From Dicaeum eximium (Eukaryota > Chordata > Aves > Passeriformes > Dicaeidae): 64,000 nucleotides of DNA. Below the pieces are notes generated by a model. The model saw nothing but the letters and a program-made list of their open reading frames with translations, made no database searches and was not told the DNA's origin. The stretch's first letter is position 1, and each line of letters opens with the position of its first letter. This document shows, one piece after another, positions 13,801-25,800 of the stretch. A program made the position numbers and the translations under genes. The stretch covers positions 560,144 to 624,143 of the forward strand of contig VWZP01003801.1 in the NCBI GenBank assembly GCA_013396995.1. The letters are read 5' to 3'.

Positions 13801-16800
13801 CCCTACTTTATTTACATCATTTAGCTAAAACACTAAACCCCCTTGGATGGAAACTTGCCTATAGCAGTTGTATTTGTACTTGTTGTAGCTCCCCAGGGAA
13901 GTCATTGCTCCTAAGCAGATTGCATATGAGAAGAAGATTTGTGTCCCTGCATCTATCCAGACCTAAAGGGAAAGACAGAAATACTGTTATTACCAGCATT
14001 GTTGCATTGCAACAATCAATACAAACACACAGTTCTAACTAAGCAAAATCAACAAAAGAATTGTTTCCATTGAGGGTGAGAGCTAAAGGACCAGGGAGAC
14101 AGGGAAAGAGAACAACACATTTGCAAGTTTGGCTTTCACAAGGAAAAGAAAATTGTTAGCATCAGAACCCAGAAGAACATAATCTCTACAATAGTTCCTG
14201 TTTCCCCTCCCCAGAGAAGCTCAGTATTTCTAGTTTCTTAGTCATTCAGCTGATCCTTCCTGTTGGTGCAACAATAAACATGTTTCAGTGCAATAGGAAA
14301 TGCAGAAGTATTTATAACATTGCTCATTTCTCTTGTAACTCATTTCAGTTAGAATCAGGCGATGGGTTCCTTAAACTCAGGATGTGAAAAGCTTGAGAAA
14401 CAGGTTTGTGTATTTGGTCTGTTTATTTTTCTAGCTTTCTGGTCGTTTTTGTACCTGTTCAAATGCAAGATAAAAAGCCATAGGGGTGGGGGGAAAACAA
14501 GCAAAATACAATGCGCTTTATAAGATACGTATCTGATCTTGGTCTCATGATTCTTTGTCCTGATTACATTAAAAAAAAAACACCACATACAGAGTGAAAT
14601 AACTCTACACTATGAACTTCTTGGGTAGTAAATACATAGCAAGCTATCAAAACACATCCTCTGAATCCCATCTGTTCTCTTCCTGCAAATTCAAGTCTGC
14701 TAACACCAGTGGAAACCACCAAGGAGTCTGAGTAAGTGAGAATGCAGACTGAGGACCATTACCTCCCTCCCACCATCACCTCCCAGCACCTTGCTGACTA
14801 CTGTCTACTCAGAGTGATGCTTTTGCCAGACTGTGGGCAGGAGCCAGCCAGCTCACATGAACCTCTCCTACATTATCTGCTGGCACTCTGGTTAGGGCTA
14901 ACAGTAGATCATAAAAATGATAGGGTCCCTTAAAAGATGATTAAATCATAAAATATTATGTCTCCTGTGAAAAGGGTGTCTTGTAAAAGTGGACAAGACT
15001 AGACAATGAACCAAATTTTCATGATGTTTCTTTCAATTACCTTTTCCTACTTCAGTTCTTTAGTGACCACTGGAGTTTTATTTTAACCTAATACTCATTA
15101 GAAAGAAATAGCAAAGACAGATGTTATTTCCTATCACTGTGACCAACATTTTATTATTTTCAAAGATCCCTTGTTTTATTTTCTTTTTTCATGGGGGGAA
15201 TATTGTATTTTTTTTTCATTTCTCACTGGAACACTGTTGATTGAAACAATGCTGATCTGCTTGAGTGTCCCATACTTGCACTCGGTGAGCACAGACAGAA
15301 TTCCTATCAATACAGGAAGAGTAAGCCTGGCTCCCACTAGCCAGGGCTAAGCAAACAGTAGTTCCTGTGCCTCAGAAAGCATTTTCTCCACCTTTGCATG
15401 GCTTTTCACTCTTCTATAATTTCATTCACTTCTCTCCCTGTCTCCTCCTATTGAGCAGTGGGAGATGAGTGACGCTGGTACTCACAGTTGTTGCTTCTTG
15501 TTCCATCTGTGAAGCTCACGTGTCTCTCCTTTGAAACTAAAGACTATCCTCATTACAAAATGCATCTCCCTTACCTTACCAACAAGAAAGCTGAGATTGT
15601 ATAACGGGACAGAGCCTCAGAGTCCTTTGACACAAAAAAAATACACACGCATACACACACAAACATACACATGGAAAGATGCATTAACACATTTAACAGT
15701 GACCTTCTCAAGCAGATCTCTGGAAAATATAACCCAGCATTAAAGTTCATGCTATATTTGGACCTCTAAAGACTGTGGGAAAAAAAATTGATTGCCATTA
15801 CATCAGCACCATCACCCTCCACCATCCCCTTCTGCACAGGAAATCATCCCACTCCCCACTCCTGGTTCTGTACCTGTGGGTCAGCTAACCGTGAGATATC
15901 AGGGTAAAGATAAAACTTGATGCCTTCTGCAGCTCCAGGCAGGGTCACGCCACGGATGAGAAGAACAAGGAGCATGATGAATGGGAATGTGGCAGTGATG
16001 TACACTACCTAGGAATAAGAAAAGAAAAAAGGAATGTTTAGCCTGTGGCAGCTGAAGCTCCAGAACCAAGAGAGGTCTAACAATGGGAATTCAAAGCCCC
16101 CTCATACCTAAAAAGGGTCCAACTTGAGTTTCTGTGTCTACTTTTAGTTTAGTGGTCTTTAACACCTTAGTGCCTTAGGCCTGAAGGCAATGAATGAATC
16201 CCTCCAGAGGGCCCAGTCAATGGTCACATCACTCAGACATAATTTTATACAATTCATGACTTTTGTTCAAATTCTGCCTTTGCATTTGTCCTCCTCACAT
16301 GACAAGTGCACCTCTGCCAGGGAAGTGAAAAGGTTTACTCACTGAGGGCCCCTGAAACATTATTACCTCATTCTTTATTGGAATTTTAAAACTTTCAAAC
16401 TGCAAACTGTTTTGCAAGCTCTGCTGCTACCTCTGACCTTGCTGTGCAGCCCCACTACTGCTCCTACAGTCAACTTCCCCAGGGACTGTGTTCAGAGAAG
16501 GTAATTTAGTCTGTGCTCCTGTGTCTCCCTTCCCATCTCCTTGAACACATCAAGCCCTCCAGGTTGGCATCAGCCTCAACAGTGGTAATTTCCAGTCCTA
16601 TAACTTCATTTTTGCCCTTGCTGCCTATTCAGCAACATCATTACTGGAAACTAAGGCTCTATTCATCCAGTTTGAAAATATGTCTTCATTATCTTTAACC
16701 TCTATTCCCACTCTCTTTGAATAACAGCCTACTTCTTCTCTTCTTGTTATCTCCTCATTCATTTGATGAAAGAGCCCTTTGCTTTCATCTCCAGCACGAG

Positions 16801-19800
16801 GGTTAATTGAGCTTGCATTTGGACAGTTCTATCTTTAGACCCACACTTTTTGACCTCTAACATTTTGCTTTCCTTGCTCATCAGTGCTCTCTCTCATTTT
16901 TTATATAACTGCTGTGCTACAGTCACTACTGTCTAAGAAAGGGTATTTTTCTTGGAGTCAGATGATTCCCCCAGGTAATTACAGTTTGCTGCCATGAGTT
17001 AAAATGTATTTTTGTTTTCCAGAATTTGCTTAACTACCCCAAGGCTCCCAGGATGCTCCATTTTTCTTCCTAAGTGTGTCCTCTGAGAATATCGAGGAGA
17101 ACTCAAAGCCTGCATTGCCATAATAATTCACAGAGTGGGGTTGATTTCATAGAATGAAAGGAAATTTTTTCATACATGCCCTTTTTAATTCTCTCTTTGA
17201 GTTTTCTGTATATTTTCCACAAATAACATGTATTGCCCATTAGCCTAGTTTCACCAAAACCAGGATAAAAGGAGAATATCTACACCTTCTTAATTTTTTA
17301 AAATAAGCCAGGACTATGAAAAAATCGAAGTTTTCTTACAGAAAATAAAAAAGCTTTTACTTATTTGCAGGAACTGAATGAACAAAAATTCACAGAGAGG
17401 TCTTTGCACTGCAGGTAGAGATTCTCTCACAATGCTGTAGGAATTTTTAAGATCAAGCACACTATCTAAAGCTTAAGCATAACTAATATTTTTCATCATG
17501 ATTTCATATTTATTTTTCCAAAACTTTACTAAAAGATTTTAAAACTACATCTTCCCCCCACCCTGCTCTCCAAAGAGCCATTAACAGGGAAACAGGAAAG
17601 CAGGGAAGTGCTATAAACAACCCTCTACTAAAGTAAACTAGAATTTTCAAATAATTCAAGTCCTCCATTGGAGTTTACAGTTCACTTTTGTTTGACCCCA
17701 AAGTTAATGGAGTCAGCTGGAGACTTTTCCAATGGTTTTGTTGGTGTTTGGCTGCACAAGCTCCGACACTGCAGAGAGCAGCGAGTGAATTCCCACCAAC
17801 CACCCTGTTTTAGACACAAGCCCATTTTGCAGGATTTGCAGAGAACAGATTTTTAGATATCTGATTTTAGCAGACCTGTTTTCAACTTTTTATCTTCATG
17901 GGGAGGGGAAATAGTACCACAGGAGCTTGGAATGCCTCTCTGTGCTACCAGAGCCTTTACTGAGCAGACACCAGGGCTGGCAAAGGTGCTGCAGAAATGT
18001 TCACTTGCAGCCTGATGCTGCAGGAGATTTACTGCATCCACCTTTACTTATACAATCTCCTCACTGAGTCACATCGGCCAGAGGGAATAGAGAAACAAAC
18101 ACTTCTGTCAATGTGTGCTTTAGAGGTGTGGAAGCTGCTCTTTATGGGAAAGGTGGTGGGAATCCAGGGTAAGGCAGCAGCTTTTTAATGCGGCTCATTG
18201 ATAAAAACCACAGAAAGCAAGGCAGAAACTGCAATAAAGCAAGTGGTTTAGTCAACAGTAGAACTCATGAGGTCTGGCTTCCTACAAAGTTTTGTCTCCT
18301 GGTTGATTCTGCAGTGTAGAACAAGCTAAAACTGCTAAATGATGCTCTCTCTGCAGCTGAGGCACTTGGAATTTGCCCCTGACTTCTCTGGTGACTTATA
18401 AAAGATGAGTTCACCCTGTGGCCTTTTTCTTAGGAAGGGCACTAATGGGGTTACTTCCTTCCACCTAATTGAGAAGAAATGTGGGGAACTGAGTACCTTG
18501 AGATGCTTCCTCCTATGTCAGACTTATCTGAACACTGCCTCAAGCAACAAGTTTGAAAGCTAAGAATTACACAAACACAAAGGCTTCAAAAACTTATAAA
18601 AATAGGTATAAAACCATTACTGAATGCAAGAGGGATTATTATTAAGCTTCACACAAAGTGACTGACCAAGACTTGCAATGGAGCAGGATGTTCAGGAGTG
18701 ATGCAACTGTTATCCTTTACAAGAAAACATGATTCTGAAGAGCATGTGATGGGACCAAACCCACAAGCTATGCAGGATCTTTGTTAGTGACAATGCTCCT
18801 GAACGAGTACCTGAGTTTAGTCTCGTGTGTCTACATAGAGCTCTTCGGTAAGTGAGCGGTGTTTCAGAAATGCTGTGCATCCACAGCACCCCTACCACAG
18901 CCATGGTAACATCCATCCTGCTGCACTGGAACGAGCTGGTCTGGAGTGAGAACCAGACACACAGTGCAGAGCACCACCCACCACAAGCCTGAGACCTTCT
19001 GCACTCACAACACCAGTGGGATGTTTGTCCTCTGAGAGCTGAACTGGGGCTCAATCTGTGCTTGTATCTGCCTCTTGATGCCCCTCCAGGAATGGCTACT
19101 TGACTCACTGGCATTTTGGATATTGGTAATGACCTTCAAAAGTCAGTTGAATTCCCTTACTCCATGGAAAAATACAGTTTTTCCAGGAAATGGTGAATAT
19201 CTTCCAGAACAGCATTACTTAGTATTCCTAATGTCTCTAACTGCAATGATTTTAGAATGGGTAAAAGAACACTTACCTTCCCAGTGGATTTGACTCCTTT
19301 CCAAATGCAGAAGAAACATATCACCCAGACAAGGAGGAGACACAGTGCTAGATCCCACTTGATAATACCAATATCTTCAATTCCCGAGGACAAGCTCAGC
19401 ACATTGCGCCTGAATATTTGAAAGGAAACAAGACAAGAGAGAGATGCAGGAGCTCAGTTGATGCAGACTCTGGTTGTGATGGCTGAGAATACACTATGGT
19501 GTGCAGGGCAGCTGATGCACAGACAGATCTCTGCTCTCAAAGCACTTGCTAAGTCAGTGGCTTATGTGATCAAAGCTGTGCTTTGCAACCCTACATCTCC
19601 CCTATGTCTGTGGGACTCCTTAATTCAATATACTGCACAACATTTAAAAAAATTAAGCTCTCTTTAGCAGCCTATGACCACCCCAATACGAGATAAAAGA
19701 GTATTTGCTTTCTTGAAGATTGCAGACCAGCTTGCCCCAGTGAAGCTGCCTGGTAGTAGTGCACACCATGTCTCCATCATGGACACTTGCAGCTGACCTC

Positions 19801-22800
19801 TAACCACATTTCTGCAGCTTTTCAGTTCATTAACAAGGCTGCCACGAGGAGGAAAGGGAAAAAGCAGTGCAGGGAAGTGTCAGGCCGTGCAGCTTTGCAG
19901 GATGAAGGCTGGAGCCATTATCTCTTCTCCCCTTGGGGCCCCCAAACAAACCCTGCCCTCAGCATCCCCAACACCAGGGTCTCATTTAGCTAAGACCAGA
20001 TTATTTGGGAAACTTTATTCTCTCACTTAGCTTAATAAATAAAAAGTAATTCCTAAGCTATGTTTTAAGGGAGCAACATCTGACTATTTAAAGACTCTGC
20101 TCCAGAGAGGACATATTCATTAAGGCTTCTGTCTTTTTAGAGTTCCCATGACTTACCATTAAATACTTAAACTATTTTTCAAATCATTTCATGCAACATA
20201 CACACACTGTCCTAACACACTGTGCAGCCCTTGTCATACTCAACACTTCATTTGTCAAACATGTAAAAGAACAAACTGTTTCTTTCTGTTCACTGAGCTA
20301 AAACTCCTTTGCAAATGAACCCAGTAAACTCTGAAGAGTTTCTGCAAGGTTTTTTTAGTCCAGGAAAAGTTTTGACCTCGATTACTACAGAAAAACCTTG
20401 CCTCAAGACTACAGAAGTGAACTTCCTACCTAAAAAATTTGAAATTAAGTATTAAATTAAATTATTAAATTTTAATATTAATAATATTATTATAACATAA
20501 CCATTGCAAATTATCAATTATGTTTTTAATTAATTTAAAATTATTAAATTATTACTTAAATTTTTCTTTCAGACAGCTGTAAAAGTCAGGCACTTTCATT
20601 CACCAGAGCATGGAGAGCAGAGCCCAGAGCAGTCTGGGTGCTGTACTGGGTCAGGCCCATGTGTGTGGTGTGCACAGCTGTGCACAGAGATCCAGTACAA
20701 GACAGACCATAGTGGTTTGGTTTTCCCCTGAACTAATGATTTTTTTTTTCTTTTAGCTATTACCATGGAAATAATAGTGAATGAAGTCACTGACGGAAAA
20801 TCTGCAATTAGTTTTTGGAAAAAGCCCTGGATTGACCAGCTTAATAGGACTCAAACCCTCGCCCATCTGTTTTTGCATCTCTGTTTGCCAAACTCACTTG
20901 GATTACCTGTGTGACCGTGCTCTCACACCAAATGCTTTCTTCTCTCTGAACGTGTGTGTATTTTGTTATGGAAAAGGACTAATGGCACCAGACAGGGTAA
21001 GTCTGCCCTAATCAGCACAGCTATTCAACAGTTATGAGAACGCCCTCAGTAATGAATATTTGGCATAAAGTTGCAGTCTTGCTTCACCTGAGCCTGAAGA
21101 AACAAAGGAAAAACCTGCTGTGCATACACAAAAGAAGAAAATACATTTATAAAAGACAAAGTTCAGACACAACCTTCTACGCCTTTTTAAAAAATAAATG
21201 GCAATTTTCCAATCAAAGTGGCAGCTCATATTAAAAAGGCAACCTATAGAGTTGGCTCTTGGGAAACTGTGAATAATTAACTGCAAATGCCTTTTGGAAT
21301 AGGGAGCTTTATTAACGCATTCAGCTAAGACTTCTTTGCTTTTTACTGCGGAACTAAAAGCAAGTGGCCATCTGTCCTAGAGTCTGCCCCAGCAATTCTT
21401 TCACAATTTTTTGGAGGACACCCCAGTGGGCTACTGAGAGCCAGATACCTTGCTTTTCTATGCTTTTCTTGCTTATCCCATCTCACAAAGACTGACTTCC
21501 TCGAGGAATATGCTCAGAATTACTAGGGGAGTTTCAGCATTACAACTGTTTTATGACTTCTAGCCCTATATATTTTTGCAGAAGCGCTCAAAGTGGATTT
21601 TGTGACCCTGTAAATTCAAGTTCAGGAAGGAGCATGAGCTGGGCTGTGCTGATAACTCTTCAATTTTGTTACATAATCCCCATGCTACTGAGATTCAGCC
21701 AAGCCCACTCAGCTACCTTCACAGCACTCACACACGGAGTTGTTAGGCATTCAGATTTATAGTCTGATGCTGTCATTAACTGTCACTCATATATAATCAA
21801 TGGGACAACAGGCTGGGGCTGAGTTTGTTATAAACAGGAGCTCTTGACCCTTGAACACTAATATGTTCTAGTGTGTGCAATATGGAAATGTAACAGGAGC
21901 TGAAACTGCCTCTACAACATAAACAAAAATAAAATGAAGAGAGTTATGTAATCCTTGGGGGATATTCCAGCTCATTAATCAAGTAAATGCAGACAGGACC
22001 TTTCCAACCAGGAAAGGTGAAGCACCCTTTCATGTTGGATAGACAACAATAATTAACACTGAAGGGGTTGTACAGAAGAATATTAAAAGGAGAATAAGAA
22101 ACTATTTTTAAAACCTCTCACGTTTGCTCTTAAACACAGAGACAGCTGCTCTAGATTTTGTTTAGTTTTTTGTTTTGCTCCCTTTAGGATTACATGCCAT
22201 TAGCATGTGATGGTCTTTCTTGGGATTTGGACGAATAAAGTCTGCTGATTACCAAATATTTATAAACACTTAGCCAGCACCGGACAATCAGAGGTTTTGT
22301 TCAACCCTAATTACCCTATTATACTTATCCCTTATGTATTAATATGGGTGTAAGCCTTTAAGGTTTTGAACTTCAAAAGAAAACCTTCAGAAATAAGACC
22401 TGAAGCATGTGATACCAAGAGGTAAGTCTCCTGATATAAAGCCCGATTTTCTTAACCCCCTTTTACTGCTGCTCAAGCAAGCATGTGATCTGCACGAAAC
22501 ATGAATTCAGATGAACTGAAATGTCAGGCTGCACTATATATCCAGCCAGGCTGAGAAGTTCAACATGAAGAGGTTAATGCATCTGTGTGGTCACTTACAC
22601 CTGGGCAGCACTAGTTTGACAAAGCACTACTGATGAGGACACTATATAAATGTCCCACAGTAAAAATGGCATTGGGTTTCAGAAACCAAATATTCACAAA
22701 CCTCTGAGTTAAACTGGAATTAATTGTGCCACAAAGCAGATTGATATCTTCAGTTAAAGACTAATTATTTACCTGTCCTTTCAATGTTGGTAGCTGGCTG

Positions 22801-25800
22801 GCTGGCAGCCAGTACTGTCTATGGCAGCATGTTACCTTAAAGTTCTTCAAACTATTTTTAATTTCAGAATTGTAAAGGATAGTAGCATGTCTGGGGGAAA
22901 AAAAATGGGGATATTCAGTGCTTGCACCATGTGAAAGCTATGCTACTTTTATTACAACAGTGCTGCGTGATCTCTGCTCTTACTTTAAGACATCAATAGT
23001 TATTTATGCAGAGACAGCAGCTATTTTTAATACTCCTCTAAGTGTCATGATTCCTGGAGGCAGCTTGCTCTGTTAAGGGCAGTTTCACCCATGATGAAAC
23101 AGTGAATTATGGGCAGTATGTCTGTCCTAGTAGGATTACAAAGCCAAACTCCTCCCTAGCAAGACTCCAGGGAAGAGTTCAGCTTACAGTCTCCAAAACT
23201 GTTGAGGACACAAGTTAAAGGGGCTGCAAAGTGCAGGGAGAGCTACTCCAGAAGCACTAATGCCTGAGCAACCTTCGCTCCGACTGGTACAGACACACTG
23301 AGGGCACAACTGAGGACAGCAGTGTGTGAGGATCAAGGATTTATTGTCCAGCCTGAGGGTCCTCCAGCCTGACTACATCTACAGGAGGATTTGGCTCAGC
23401 TTGCAGAGGAGTCTTCTGACTTGGTTTCCCTTAGAAAGAAGTTAACTAAAAGCTCCATCACTAACGTGCTCCCATGGGACATCATTCCCCTTACCCCTGG
23501 CTGCCCTACACTCTTTGTGCCATAACACTCTTCATCAAACACCTGCTGAGCTTTTACCCACAGAGAGCTCTGCTGCTCCCCAATCTGCTGGAGCCCTCAC
23601 TCTTTTAAAATCCCTTTCCCAGCTCCCAGCCCTTTTCCTTTCTGTTGTGATATCTTCCATCTCCTGAAGTGGACATGCTGCCTGGAGCCCCCAGGGAGAC
23701 AATTTGGCCCACAAATCCGTGCAGTGCAGGAGTAGGAGCTTCCAGAGCAGCAGGACAATTCCATGGCCACATCAGGAGCCACCAAGCTTACAGCTGCCCC
23801 CAGGTACAAGAGGACTGACAGCAAAATTACTGCACAAAAGCCATGATGAACACAGTGCTTGGGAGTCTGGGGAGCAGCTATTTCAGGGGCAGCACTGTGG
23901 ACCTCTGCTTCCTTGGGAGGCCTTGCGAAGACCTTGGAACACATGAACAAACCAGCCACTCATTTGGATTCAAGGCCTTCAGTCCAAAGTCATCGTGGGA
24001 GAGTCCAAAGGAGTGAGAGCTGTTTCCTCTTCTACTGCAACTTGCCTCTCAGAGTTCCCCCAAAATATCCAAAGGTACCATTTAACAATAGTTTTCCAAC
24101 TTCCTCCATATTTACAAGGAAGGAAGCCACCTGGGAAAGCAGCTGCCCCTCAACATGGAAATGCAGAGCTCATGGTGAAAACGCTGCTCTCAGAGCCTGC
24201 ACCCTGCCTCTCACATCAGCCACCAGAGCCTTTTGACAAACTACCAATCCAAGATTCAATCTGCCCCTTTATATTTTGGCTCTTGTGTTACAAATTTTAG
24301 TATAGTTCCTAGGACTATTTTTTTCTAAACCTAATGTACGCCAAACATGTTCAGCATGAACACGATTCCTGCTGGGGCTTTGGCTGATGCTTATTTTTAA
24401 AAATAGAGAAGTAGGTACAAGTTGATCAGAGATGAAACTGAACTTTAAACACACTGAAAAAGCCAAGATGGGCCAGAAACTGATTCTACCCTGAAGTGAC
24501 TATCTGAGCAAGCAAACAAAAAAATTATTAATAAACTATTTGAAGATACTTTGGATTTAAGTTCCCCTACAGGTGTCTTCCTCTGCTGCTATGTTTTGAC
24601 ACTTATATAAACACTCAGAATTTTGAGGTCATGCCTGTTCAGAGATCATGTTATGCAATATGATTTAAAACTTGAAAAATAACAGAGAAATGAGAATAAG
24701 AAGCTTATGACTGATGAAATTCAGGCATCTGGCAAAACACTCTCCTCAGAGACTGCAGAGAAAAACGCTGTAACAGAGATGACCTGAGAAACCTAGAATA
24801 CAGGACAACGTTCACCACCTCTGTCAGATTTATTACTGAGGTCAAAACCTTACATTGTTGTCAGGCTGAAGAGAGATGTGTTATAGCTTCACAAAGTGTA
24901 CTGCAAATGCTAACAGCTGGGGAAGAGACAACCACAAAGGTGATGATTTGTCACTGCTTCTACTCTAAATCCCTGCTATCAGGGCATCTGCAGTGACTTG
25001 TTTGTGCTCTCCTGCCACATTCAGAGAATCTAGCCAAGAAGGAAATAAGTTTTCTTCCAAAGAAGAAGCTGTACTGGGCTTTTAACGTTCCCTGTATGGT
25101 CCAGGATAAACACACTTACACATCTATCACCTGCCTCCACCACTCCCAGACTTACCAGTCTGTCTCAAGATAGGTGAGAACCAGTAGCAAACACTGGTCA
25201 AAAAACTGACACCCAGAGCAATTTTCTTTTCCTATCCAACACTCCCCACTGGGCTTCCATAAAATCTCAGCACTGACCTCTGGCATGCCACCGAAAGCTC
25301 CCTGAAGACACCATGAAGAGGGGGTACTTACTCCCAAAACTCTGTGACAGGAGAGGTGAAGTTAGTGGCATTCAGCGATATCCAAAGCGTTTTGTTCTTC
25401 CTGAGAGTGTCTTCCACACAGGTCGGCGTGTTCCACTTCTGGTGGCAGTGTGCCCATGGCAGCACGCTCTGGAACGACTGGAACAGGTAGTAGAGTCCCC
25501 AGGCCAGGATCACGATGTAGTACACATTCAGAAGGGACACAATCACTATGGAAGCATAACCAATTCCTGGAAAGAAGGGGAGAGAAAAGAAAAACGTGCA
25601 GATGTGAAAGCTGCTGCATGTTGTGATCTCCTGGGGCTGGTGCAATTCCCACTGCGTTGTGGGCTTGTATCCTGCCCTACCCTATGGCTGGTGGAAACTC
25701 AGCTCAACCACACATAAGCACAGACCTGTCACCATCTCTGGCACTCAGGGCTGAGTCTCTGGCTGTGGTTTGCTGACACTGAGGGGAGGATTGTGGGAAT

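Noticed and set aside
23597..24300. Cluster of overlapping open frames on both strands in intron 3
   Set aside because: No family resemblance and no flanking splice-site pairs. The cluster reflects locally raised GC content.
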